From Heliocybe sulcata (lineage: Eukaryota > Basidiomycota > Agaricomycetes > Gloeophyllales > Gloeophyllaceae): a stretch of DNA of 64,000 nt. The notes below the pieces were generated by a model, which worked only from the letters and a program-made list of their open reading frames with translations, did not search any database and was not told the DNA's origin. The stretch covers positions 1,005,343 to 1,069,342 of the forward strand of contig ML213503.1 of the NCBI GenBank assembly GCA_004369045.1, read 5' to 3'. A program made the position numbers and the translations under genes. Positions 11,462 to 21,281 of the stretch are shown here, in pieces. Every line of letters starts with the position of its first letter. Position 1 is the stretch's first letter.

Positions 11462-11886
11462 TTTAGATGGTGTTAAGGTGAGGATATGTCGGCTCTATCA
11501 CGACTTCTATAGTTGGATGTTGAGGCCTTCTTATTCATTGCGTTACAGATGACGTCATACATAGTGCGGGTCGCTTGTGGCTGTGCGATTGTGGCTGGCC
11601 TGTGGCTGAAGCAGGAGGCATTCTTTGAGCGGTTCTAATACGGGAGCGAGGTCTTATTTCCCAGAAACATTGCAAAAATTCGACCACCTCATACTCCCTG
11701 AAGCTCGTTCTATCGCTTCCCGACCTGCTCCTTATGGACCCCTCCAGAGCAGGCCATGCACTGCCGGAACCGAGATTTTGTCAGTAACTTCATGAATTGA
11801 TCTCTATCGTACATCATTTTGCTAATTAATGCTATGCAGTGTGACAAGTTGGCTCGCGAGAATTCAAAGACGTTTGTCTTCAGTCT
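11462..11886. other. Intergenic region between the unknown gene and Hsp20
   Basis: About 425 bp. It should contain the promoter of the unknown minus-strand gene at its left and the 3' flank of the Hsp20 gene at its right. No open frame, repeat or clear TATA box stands out. Confidence 0.5.
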
Positions 11887-12474
11887 TTAGGAGACGGCGA
11901 TACGTCGCGGGGTCTGCTCCGCGGATGCTCTTGGGAAGGTAACGGTTAGCACGCCATTCTCCATCGACGCTTTCACTTCCTCGGGCTGAAGAGGCCATAT
12001 TAGCACCAATTGGAACAAGAAAGACATGGATTTACATACCTTGACTCCGTTCGGCAGCTGCAGTGTCCGAGAGAATCTGCCGTAGCGCCTCTCCCGAACA
12101 GCGTACCCCGATTCATCGCGCTCGGTACTCTGCTTCGTCTCTCCGGACACGGTGAGTCGCCCGTTATTGAAGTCGATGTTGACGTCTTCTTTCCTCATTC
12201 CCGGCAGCTCGAATGTAGCGGTGACGGCGTTTTGCTTGATGTCTTCGTGAAGATCCATCCTGTGGCGAGTTTCACGTCAGTATGAACATGAATGGAAGAC
12301 ATTATGTGACTTGCGACTCTTAACTTACCTTGGTCTGAGGGCCGAGTCAGTGACGGGCCTGCGCTGAACCTGGTTCTGTGGCTGATTGCCACCGGACCCG
12401 AGGTTCCTCGCGTTGAATGCATCGTTAAGCATGCGCTCAAACTCGGCGGACGGGTCGTAGAATCCACGCGACAT
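11887..12474 (-). CDS. Small heat-shock protein, Hsp20/alpha-crystallin family
   Basis: Cytosolic ATP-independent holdase that keeps unfolding proteins soluble under stress. Exon 1 starts MSRGFYDPSAEFERMLNDAF and runs to SALRPR. The central exon, from MDLHEDIKQNAVTATFELPG, begins the alpha-crystallin domain: GMRKEDVNIDFNNGRLTVSG, then YAVRERRYGRFSRTLQLPNG. The last exon gives EEVKASMENGVLTVTFP with the conserved GVLTVTFP (G-x-L) motif of the final strand and ends PRRIAVS at 11887. The first intron lies at about 12262-12330 and the second at about 11987-12035. About 155 residues, typical for fungal Hsp20. The upstream region has strong heat-shock elements and a TATA box, consistent with heat induction. 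Confidence 0.92.
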
Positions 12475-12561
12475 GAGTGGTACTATGCAGAGGTGGCTGA
12501 GTGGAGTTTCGTATGAAGTTTGAATGGAATGTCTTGCAACAGCCCGGCACAGGGCATCACT

Positions 12562-12567
12562 TATATA
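12562..12567 (-). promoter_or_regulatory. TATA box of the Hsp20 gene
   Basis: TATATA, read on the minus strand in the context GGATATATAAGTGATG. It lies about 88 bp upstream of the Hsp20 ATG and downstream of the heat-shock elements, the order expected for a heat-inducible promoter. Confidence 0.7.
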
Positions 12568-12646
12568 TCCGAATTACAACGAGGCTCTCCCGTGCGACTA
12601 TGAATTGCTATGATGCAAATGTGGCAGACAACCCTATCTTAGGTGA

Positions 12647-12656
12647 CTTCGAGAAG
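12647..12656 (-). promoter_or_regulatory. Heat-shock element, tail-to-tail dimer
   Basis: CTTCGAGAAG is a perfect TTCnnGAA inverted pair, a minimal HSF binding unit, about 175 bp upstream of the Hsp20 start. Confidence 0.65.
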
Positions 12657-12681
12657 ACGTCGGAAAGGCGCCGAAGATGAA

Positions 12682-12701
12682 AGAAATTTCTAGACATTCC
12701 T
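12682..12701 (-). promoter_or_regulatory. Heat-shock element, four alternating 5-bp units
   Basis: The 20-bp sequence AGAAATTTCTAGACATTCCT reads as four contiguous nGAAn/nTTCn units: two perfect (GAA, TTC) and two with one change (GAC, TCC). Together with the 10-bp element 25 bp nearer the gene this makes a convincing HSF1 target about 210 bp upstream of the Hsp20 ATG. Confidence 0.75.
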
Positions 12702-12976
12702 TGCACGATCAATCATGCTTGCAGTTGACGCACATTGATTGTAATGCGACAGAACAGGTACAGTATATACTCTTACACGAACACAGATGGCCAGACCGGT
12801 AGCGTAACGTATCTCATCCAAGAGCGGGCATTGCAGGATAAAGTACATGACGAGAAGGGACCGAGAAATACGGCCGAGAGCATATGCAAAGTACTTCGAC
12901 GGAGTATACGGAGCATTACACTTACGGAACGGGGGATTAGCAGACATGATAGGAATGGCCTACTAAACGCAACGAC

Positions 12977-14007
12977 TCAAGATTTCCTGTCGATGATTCC
13001 GTGAATCAGAAAAAGCCACTCCAGAGGCGTGATGTTGCTAAGCTTCTTATGTTCTCTGAGATAAAAGAGGAGATACTCCGCACCGTCAGAGTTCAGAGAG
13101 TTTGTAATGAAGTCGAGATACCCTTCGTCATAAAAGTAGACCTCTTTCAAGACATCCAGGTGATGGGAGAGGTCGAGATCCAAACCGCCGAGGAACTCGG
13201 CCACAGGGTCAAAGGCGGGGACTGCATGAGCAGGCATCTCACCGAAGACGTGCAGCCTCAGGCCCTCCAAGAACCAGATGAACTCGGCCACAATGCCTCT
13301 CTTCTCGAATTCTTCGCGCAGATCCAAGAAGAAGGCTCTCGATCCCTCCATATCCTGTGCCTTCCGAGCGATTGCGTCGAGATGGCGGCTGTGCGTGATG
13401 CCAATCTGCAGACATGCGTTCGCGGCCCCCGGTATTGGTTGCCAAAGGCTGCGCAGGAAGTCGCTGACAATTGGCGAGATGCGCCGCACGCCCGGAGAAG
13501 TGCGTGAGGGGCCAGGTCGGGGACGTCGGGAGTATGGTAACTACGAATCGCTGTGAGGGTATATCGCTGATATACGTGATATAAGCTCACATATGCTTGT
13601 AAGTCATGATTGGAGAACTCTATAACTTTGTCGTGTTTCTGGGCGCTCGGGTTCGAGCCGCCCAGTATCGCAACGGAAGGCGACTGAGCGACAACAGGTA
13701 CAACGGCACGATTATGGGCTAAGCGGACTGTCAGAACAAGCATAGGATGAAACAGAGACTGCCTACAGCGAAGAGTGCGCCTCCTGGGTGTAGCATCAGC
13801 ATGGTCACTGATTCCGCTGCCGTTCCTCTCGGCTGCACGACTGACCGAGGCGGGCGAGCTAAGCCCGACAAAGGCTTTAGGAGCCGGACACGACAAACCG
13901 TTCTCTTTATCCTCGTATACATGGAGTTTGGCTATATCTGTTTCGGAGAAATCTAGAACCGCGTGTATCTTTCGATAGTCGTGGTGGAACAGAGATGCCA
14001 GCTCCAT
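12977..14007 (-). CDS. Hypothetical protein, unknown function
   Basis: Not recognised. Exon 1 (14007-about 13762) starts MELASLFHHDYRKIHAVLDF. A splice at CGCT|GTAGGC...CTGACAG joins it in frame to an exon with RAVVPVVAQSPSVAILGG, KHDKVIEFSNHDLQAYVSLY and YTLTAIRSYHTPDVPDLAPH. A further short intron (donor GTGCGG, about 41 bp) is needed to reach the long last exon, which reads LWQPIPGAANACLQIGITHS, EFEKRGIVAEFIWFLEGLRL and ITPLEWLFLIHGIIDRKS before the stop at 12977. The product would be about 310 residues, mostly helical in its second half, with no signal peptide or transmembrane segment. The long open last exon and frame-consistent splices support a real gene; the short intron is the weakest point. 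The 502-bp gap to its right-hand neighbour in the annotation (12475-12976) holds the Hsp20 promoter and nothing else I can support. Confidence 0.5.
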
Positions 14008-15134
14008 TATTGGAACACCACTAGCTCTTTTGAGGCGAATGGCATCCCTTTCGTCTCGGGGTACTCTGTGAAGCAGTCAGAGTCTTCCGCAGCGCGATGT
14101 ATCGCACGACGTACTTTGCGGCTGAGTTGATGGCCCGAGAGGCGGTCGTGGTGTTAGTCGACGAGGGAGAGCGCAGCCGGGGACCTTTACAAGTTCAAAG
14201 GCCTGGGATTCAACAAACCGATTTCAACTGTGATCACATGATTTTGGGTCAACATACCTAGGCCGGCAAATGTCTTCTGAATTGACCGGATTGTTGGTTT
14301 AGAAGTTCCGTCGATATAGGCTCAGACGGCAAGGTGTGGCAGGCAGACAGCCGCCGGTGATGAAAGAACTTCATATGTGTAGTAGTACACCCTATTCTGA
14401 CGTAAGTCAATACCAGATACGCCCAAATCAGAGGTCCTATGAGATAAAAGGGAGCTGGCTGGTCCTCAGCATTCACGGTATTACTTCAATCGACCCTGAG
14501 GGAACGAGGCACGCTACCTTCAGAAGCCAGAAACTTTGGCCGGACTTCCTCGATGATCAGGCTCATAGCAACCGTAGCCTTCGACCTCCACTATGACCAG
14601 TCAACACCGATAACAACATACGCTCCCACCGACGGGTTACCGACTCGGACGCTGATCAGCAGTCGTGAACCACTTTCAGTTGTGGACATTCAAGCTCAAG
14701 TTGAGTGCTGATATGCATTTTGCGCAAAGCTGACACAAGACTGAACGGATATCCAGATGCTTTGCCTTGTATGCTTGAGCCGAGTCGTAGTCGCTGGACA
14801 TACCGTCCAGCTTCAAAGTGTAGAACTTCTGGAATCGGAGGAGCCCGGAGTCCGGAGCCACTTCCTTGAAAGCTTCGGTCCGCGTCGGCGTCCTATTACC
14901 CAAAGAAGAAAGGACATGTCTATAGCAAGCCTCTGCTTTTCACAACTTGACGGCCAGTCAACCAACAGTGGATGCATACGCAAACCGACGATATGACGCG
15001 CCGCTCCCTCTTATATAGCCTAGATACGCGACTGCCAGCTCTCTTCGTGCCTTTCCCCCTCAAGCCCCTCGCTCGACGACGGTTGGAATATTCGCTCTTC
15101 AGCTAGAATATCATCTATCCTCTAGGTTGTCAAG
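14008..15134. other. Long intergenic region
   Basis: About 1.1 kb without a supported gene. A minus-strand open frame at 14676-14903 (75 codons, MGNRTPTRTEAFKEVAPDSG...) and shorter frames on both strands lack domain similarity, good splice partners or a conserved look. The right end contains the promoter of the DUF6533 gene. The A/T-rich 15012-15017 TATA box could also serve a minus-strand transcript, so a small non-coding or short-peptide transcript cannot be excluded. Confidence 0.4.
15012..15017 (+). promoter_or_regulatory. TATA box upstream of the DUF6533 gene
   Basis: TATATA in CTTATATAGCC lies 123 bp upstream of the ATG at 15135, within normal range for a fungal TATA box with a leader of 80-100 nt. 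It is nearly symmetric, so its direction is inferred from the neighbouring gene. Confidence 0.5.
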
Positions 15135-17159
15135 ATGCCAGACAGTATCGAAACGGCTCAGCATTTCATTTTCATGTATGTAAATGCGGGCGATTTTTAT
15201 CTGCTTCGCTGATGTCTTTTCTCGCAGCACGCAAGTCTACTTCTGTGGTGAGTCAGAAACTGTGCTACGACGCATAACGTTCTGACATTGTCCTCGTTTA
15301 GCTATGTGTAATTCACGCGTTTCTTTCTCTCGTCTTTCCCCCGCACTCATGTCCTTCTTCCAGACGGGGTGATTATATGGGACTGGCTCATCAGTCTGCC
15401 TCGCGAATGGCGCTTCGTAAGTAGTCAATGATTGAATCTACCGATGTATACTGATTGTATCTGTAGGTATGGAAGTCGATCTGGACCCCGGTCAAGGTAG
15501 CATACCTGTTCTGTCGGTACGTCTCGACATATTCCTGTGATGTTCCTCTGTTTGACTCCCATTTCAGGTACTGGGTGATAGCCACAGTCCCGTATCTGCT
15601 ATATTGTTTCGTGATGGACCATACTATAGAAAGATGCCAGTCGATTTACAAGGTTTGTATGTGAAAACATGTGCTACGAGGTGTCAGCTGACGCTGTCCA
15701 ACAGATACCTGTAGCATTAGCAATGTGGAATCAAGTGGGATCGGAGGGTAAGCGTCCCGTCCCTGCTTGACGCCCATTTTACAAATGATATGCTTTTCCC
15801 ATCACAGTCGTGCTGCTGATCCGGACATATGCGTTCTTCAATAGGAACAATCATCTGCTCATCTTCCTTGTCTGCTGTCTTTGTGGCATGGTGGCCTACC
15901 AGCTCTATGTTGACACCTCGCAGATGCTAGGTAAGTGTTCTCCATGCCGAGATATCATGAGTTTCTCTGAGCGGCGTCCTAAACAACAGTCCTTCCTTTC
16001 GTTAAACCACCATTCGTAAGTCTTGTGCAATTCTTGCATGCTTGACGCTGACCCGGTGTTATCGCCGAATAGACTATGGGACCCTGTTTCCCAATGTCCA
16101 AGCCTCATTCTGCGCACCTATTAGGTTAGTACTAAGTAGTTTCAATCGTCCCTTTGATATCTTCGTTCACCGGTATGATGCTCGGCAGGTTTCTTCGTAT
16201 GTCATCAAAGGCTTGAAGTATCGGATATCCTCTGACATTTAGACAGATTGCACCACTTCTGTTCGATACTTTAGTCACATCTATCACGGTATGGAAGGCT
16301 TTCACTATCCGGAGGAGGAGCGGTGCCACTAGCAGCAGACTCATCCAGACATTCTTGAGAGAAGGTGAGCATTCATCCGGTATTCAATGAGATATCCATC
16401 TCAAACGTCCGACTTCTGTTATATAGGAGTGTTCTACTATATTCTGATCTCCATCGCGAATCTGGTGGGAGATACTTGACTCTACGTAACAAGCCGTGGC
16501 TAACGTGATTATTCCAAGATCAACGGGATCTTCTACCTCCAGTAAGTGGCGAAACGGTTCAATGGGAGGTCCTGTCTTGATCGTGATTCCACGAAGACCC
16601 CGACAGGTCATTTCTGCTATAAATATCCCTCTTAGCGTTATGATGAGTCCTCTGCTTGCCTGTCGCCTTGTAAGCTACCCTTTTCGCAGTCCTTTTCGCA
16701 AGCCAGACATCGTCTAACGGTTCCTCCCAGATCCTTGATCTCCGGGAACGTGGCTCTGAGACGATTGCACAATCTTCCCTGGGACCGTTCAATGCGTGGT
16801 CCCCTTCTTCACCGTCGCCCAGGGCTATCAAGAGCAGTCCTCCTGGCCTAGCCGCATCATCTCGCAACGGCAGCAGCGGTGGTCTGGGCTTTAGATTTGT
16901 CACTGGAAACCCAACGGCTACATTCAAGTCGGATGTCGTCCTAGGCAGCATTGCTGGCGGCGGTGAGGTGGATCCAGATCTCGATGGTGTCGAATTGGAG
17001 AACGTGAACCTGAACGCCCTTGTCACTGGAATGGGAAAGGATATTGAAGATAGCTTGAGCGGTGAGACGCCTGCTCCTGCGTATAGGGCTATCGACATGG
17101 GCGTCGCCTCCATTGGGGGCATTCGCGTTGACGTCGAGAAGACGACCACGACGATATGA
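15135..17159 (+). CDS. DUF6533-type seven-helix membrane protein
   Basis: Multi-pass membrane protein of the Agaricomycete DUF6533 family, function unknown. Starting MPDSIETAQHFIF, many small exons assemble WDWLISLPREWRFVWKS, WTPVKVAYLFCRYWVIATVP, LLYCFVMDHTI, KIPVALAMWNQVGSE, VVLLIRTYAFFNRNNHLLIF and LVCCLCGMVAYQLYVDTSQM. These are followed by IAPLLFDTLVTSITVWKAFT with IRRRSGATSSRLIQTFLREG, FYYILISIANLVGD and INIPLSVMMSPLLACRL. The family order (start loop, R-x-Y-A-F motif after helix 3, basic loop, last helix ending in SPLLACRL) is preserved. The cytosolic tail (16730-17159) is Ser/Gly-rich and ends VEKTTTTI. At least nine introns. The overall layout resembles a 7-TM receptor but no ligand or partner is known. 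A second, divergent member lies at 62078-63644. Confidence 0.75.
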
Positions 17160-17584
17160 TTTGCAGGTGGGGAAGCCTGAAAGCCTTCTCTTTTCGTTCT
17201 TCATTTGCTCTGTGCTTCCTTGATTGCAAAAGCTCGTAGTAGGATAGGACACCAGTAATAATCCGTCTTTCAATTCAAGTCAGTATCATTCGTACATACA
17301 GCAATTCGCCAACCTTGTAGCACGTTTCCTTTCTGCTTTGGTAGCCGCTCTCGAATTCGCTGTTGTATCATAGCTAGTCTTAGGAGAGGAGTTCAGTCCT
17401 AGGAGAGTAAGTATCGAAGTTCCTGTAGGCAGAGCCTGGTGATGATCGAAAGCTTCAGTGATCTCAGATCTTCTTAGATCGGCGAGAGTCTCCGTCACCT
17501 TTCCCACGTTCGTTACCACAACGATCACTCTGTTCACTTGAAGCATCCCCTTGCTCGCGCCTGCTTCCTCCCTCCTACACCGCT
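17160..17584. other. Intergenic region between the DUF6533 and F-box genes
   Basis: About 425 bp. A minus-strand open frame of 86 codons (17286-17546) has no recognisable features and overlaps the expected F-box promoter, so it is not called. Nothing else stands out. Confidence 0.45.
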
Positions 17585-18394
17585 ATGCTACTCGAACTCC
17601 CGCCGGAAATTGTTCTGCATATTCGTATGTTCTGCATGCTAACTGAATGCGATGTCTAGGAGTATAACACGGCCGTTATGCGACAGTTACATATTTGGAC
17701 CTGCCTGAACTGTCGGTCCTGTCGAAGTCGTCTCCGGTTCTCGCGTGTCTAGCAGCGGACCCTGTCTTACAGAGGTTCCGCCTCCTTGTTGTGGCTCCAA
17801 GTCGCGTTCAGCACGCATTATATGGAGTCGGTCCTCGGGGAGTGGCCTTAAGACCAACTGTGGGCGATCTTATCCACCGCGGCGTGATACGCGGGTTGGG
17901 AGTCGAAAGGAGGTGGAGGTTGGGCTTATACATCTATTCTCCTTTTGTGAGTCACATCTGCCTTGATGCTCGTCTTTCGCCGTCTAATGTGTCTGCCACG
18001 CTAGTCCGTAAAGCAGTACGAGAACCTAATTAAGCTACAGCGGCGGCATACGTGCGATGTTCTTTCAATCCACTTCAGACGGCGCTCAGTCGCACGCGAG
18101 AAGGCACTGGACGCTTTATGCAACGCCCGCGTGCTCCCGGACGCGGAGTCGTCCTCGCTTACGATCTCGCGGTCGCTGCTTCCGGTCATGCGCAAGCTGA
18201 AGTGGTCTATTCAGCGAGACCAGCTTGCACAGATGGTGAGAGATAAGGCTTTGGTTGCGAGAGGACCGGGGGGACCTGCTGCTTGGCTGGAGGCGAAGGG
18301 GAGGACGGTCATGATTGAGAGCGAGCGCCTCAGGCTTGCGCTGTGCCCCGGAGTGAGGAAGATAGTGAAGTTCTACGAAGGGCTGGGACGGTGA
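17585..18394 (+). CDS. F-box protein
   Basis: Likely substrate or regulatory subunit that binds Skp1. The N-terminus MLLELPPEIVLHI continues after a short intron as YLDLPELSVLSKSSPVLACL, a textbook F-box (LPxEIxxxILxYLxxxxLxxLS). After it come LQRFRLLVVAPSRVQHALYG, LRPTVGDLIHRGVIRGLGVE and RRWRLGLYIYSPF. A second splice (about 17946-18011) brings in SVKQYENLIKLQRRHTCDVL and a basic helical C-terminal half, ending KIVKFYEGLGR. About 230 residues. The conserved PTVxxLIxRG block is shared with a small fungal F-box group that includes yeast Roy1, but the target is not deducible. No WD40 or LRR domain is present. Confidence 0.7.
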
Positions 18395-18684
18395 TTTGTT
18401 TGTATACTCTTTATACCTGCATATGTATTCTTAATATCGTCTGTGTCTATCGCCTACGATAGACATGCTTGGAGGCTGTAACCAGTGCTTGTATTCGTGG
18501 CTGCCTGCCACACGGCAAAGCCCGATTATACACGTGGCGGTTTCGGCATGTCCATCGGGGACGATGCCGAACTATTGTGGCCACTGAGCCACTGACACCT
18601 AGTTTGCCAGTGCAATGATGTGCCTTGACCGGTGACCTGTAGAAAAGCTGCCACACATCCCAAAACTCTGCTTCATTCCCGGCC

Positions 18685-21099
18685 ATGTCGTCGAACATGC
18701 AGGAAATCCGCTTTCGCAGGCCTACCCAGGCTTCGCCCAAGCCACAAAATGGCACTCCTCCGAAGATGGACCTGAACAAGGGGATGCTGCAAGACCAAGT
18801 TCGCAAGTCAGCATTCATAGTTGTTTCCCCTGGCGTTACTGACACGGTGGCACAGGACATTTGCGAAGTCAGCATGGTCCCCCGATTTTTCGAATGCGAT
18901 CAGGCTGCTGCTGCTCGTACGTGTAAGCGCGGCGATGTACGCTAACATACAAGACTGCGATGAAGGTAGCGTCACAGCTCTCAGAAGAAAACAGGACCTA
19001 ACTGCAGTATTGAATCAGTGTACAACTTCTGGGAACCTTTGCACTACCTCGATCAAGGGTACGGATTTCAGACATGGGAGACGTCGCCCGTGTATGCCAT
19101 CCGGAGCTGGGCATACGTATTGCTTCATTTGCTCCCTGCGCGCGTTGGTGCTCTTATGACTGGAGAGAAGGTACGTGCAAGTTGTCGAGAATGGTTAATG
19201 TTGCCTGATAATACGTGAATACTAGCGAGCGGGATATTTCGCTGTTCGGCTCTTCCTGGCTGTCGTTTCTTCACTATGCGAGACCAAGTTCTACCGGACC
19301 GTTGTGGAGAAGGTTAATCGGAAAGTGGGTCGATACCTGTTCTTTATGTTGTTATTCAGCACTGGGATGTGGAACGCTTCCATAGGTGAGACAGACCCTT
19401 TGTCCCGTCCAATGCCACTCTAACCTCTTGTGTTAGCGTTTTTGCCGTCTTCATTTGCCATGTATGCCAGCATGCTTGCATTCTCGTATGCCATGGAACC
19501 AGCGAGTACCAAGAGCAGTCAACGTACCCTCCGCGCCACCCTCTGCTTTGCCGCTGGATCCATTATTGGCTGGCCGTTCGCCCTTGCTCTATCCTTGCCT
19601 TTTGTGGTGGAGGAGCTATTCGTGTTCAGTGGTGACCGTGTCCCAGCGGACATGTATCAGACGTGGTTGAAGCGCCGGTGGTCGAACTTTGCTAGCGCTG
19701 TTGCGGTTTCCGCCTTGCTATTCGTATGTTATCCGTCCGTTGTTCCTGTTGCACATTGATATCATTTAGAACAGATCCCGGTCGTGGGTATTGACAGTCT
19801 TGCATATGGGCGCCTGACGCTGGTCCCTTGGAACATCATACGGTACAACATATTCGGTGGTTCTGGGCGTGGCCCCGAGCTCTATGGCACGGAACCGTGG
19901 ACATTCTACATCAGGAACCTGGTCCTCAACTTCAACATCATAGTCCCATTTGCGTTCGCTGCTTTGCCTGCGCTAGCTGTGACCTCGTTCACCGATCGCA
20001 GACGCCTAGGACCTTTCACTCCTTCTCCCGAGCAAAGTTCACCCTTCACGGTTCTCGCGCTGAGATTGGCACCGTTGTATGTCTGGACAGGCATCTTGTC
20101 GCTGCAAGCACACAAGGAGGAGCGTTTCATGTTCCCTGCGTATCCCCTGATCTGTTTTAACGCTGCCGTAACGCTGTACCTCGTACGAGGCTGGATTGAA
20201 GTGGCCTACATCAAGGCTACGAACTCTCCGTACAGAGTAAGCGCATTTAGTGTATTTTTGGTACGAGAGCTGACCGTGCTTTTGCAAAGGCATCCCGATC
20301 GGGCATTTTCAGGACGTTCACTTCATCCGTCGTATTCGCAGCCGTATTGCTGTCAATCGCTCGGACCGTCGCCCTCTATCAATATTATCACACTCCCATA
20401 TCCGTCACGTATCAACTGCAGGGTCAAGAACTTCCTCGTCTTCTCAACGTGACCGGTTTCTTGCCCCCGAGGCCTGTAGATGTGAAGGAAGAGGATTTGC
20501 CGCGGATTGACCTTTCGCCCATCAAGGATTTCAACTTGACGTTGTGCATAGGAAAGGAGTGGCATCGCTTCCCTGGCCATTACCACGTTCCCGATGGTGT
20601 GAGGGTGGAGTTTATCAAGAGCGAGTTCGATGGTCTGCTGCCGGGACGCTTCCCGCCCAGTGGCCGAGCAGGTTTATGGTTGAGGGAAGGCACACGGGCG
20701 GTTCCAGATGGCATGAATGACCTCAACAAAGAGGAACCGTCACATTACGTACGCTCGTCTTTGCTTTGTCCCAATAATGTTCTTCCACTAACATATGTGT
20801 TGTCTTTTCAGGCCGAGTTGCATACTTGCGACTATCTGATCGACTTGGACTTCCCGGAGCACCCAGTGGAAGCCCCTCACGAACCTCGCTACGCCGCTGA
20901 CGACCTTGCTTGGGAACGGGTCCACTGTGCACCATTCCTGGATGCCAGACATTCGCCGGTGCTCTCTCGTGTCATGTGGATGCCCGGAGAGAAGTGGCGG
21001 GCACAAAATTCGTTCGGGGACTATTGTTTGCTGAAGAACAAATATTCCGTACAGAGAAAGGAGCAGGAGATGATAAAAATTGGGCAAGCTGGGTTATAG
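18685..21099 (+). CDS. ALG9: Alpha-1,2-mannosyltransferase ALG9 (GT22)
   Basis: ER-lumenal dolichyl-P-mannose-dependent enzyme that adds two alpha-1,2 mannoses to the lipid-linked oligosaccharide of N-glycosylation. The start MSSNMQEIRFRRPTQASPKP precedes SPDFSNAIRLLLLVRVSAAM. The hallmark follows: NFWEPLHYLDQGYGFQTWE with YAIRSWAY. Multiple membrane helices come next (AFLPSSFAMYASMLAFSYAM, GSIIGWPFALALSLPFVVEE, LVLNFNIIVPFAFAALPAL). The GT22 motif HKEERFMFPAYPLICFNAA is at about 20111-20165. The C-terminal lumenal domain runs GKEWHRFPGHYHVPDGVRVE to ENSFGDYCLLKNKY-like sequence, ending at 21099. Eight or nine exons, about 650 residues, consistent with the family. ALG9 is preferred over ALG12 or PIG-B because of the W-E-P-L-H-Y-L and GFQTWE pattern. 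The 290-bp gap before it (18395-18684) has nothing beyond promoter sequence. Confidence 0.9.
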
Positions 21100-21281
21100 G
21101 CTTATAATGAGGTCCAATGTTATGGAAGATTATACTGACGTAGACTAATAATAATATGAGCTATCGCGCAAAGTATTATTCCGTATTGCTTTTCGGTGTG
21201 GCGTGCGTACGGACGTTCTTCGACGCCTTCATCCTGGTCTTTACGCGTACGTCTGAATCTCAACCTTAAGCTTGGTCGGAC

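Noticed and set aside
13640-13680. tRNA-like B-box (GGTTCGAGCC)
   Set aside because: The T-stem pairs only about three bases and no A-box or cloverleaf can be built upstream; the stretch lies in an exon of the hypothetical gene at 12977-14007.
14676-14903. Minus-strand 75-codon frame in the 1.1-kb gap
   Set aside because: No domain, no splice partners and no conserved features; kept only as a note in the intergenic entry.
17286-17546. Minus-strand 86-codon frame before the F-box gene
   Set aside because: No domain or splice support and it occupies the expected promoter of the F-box gene.
18447-18875. Minus-strand 142-codon open frame
   Set aside because: It overlaps the first exon of ALG9, whose conserved protein explains the opposite strand; it is a shadow frame.
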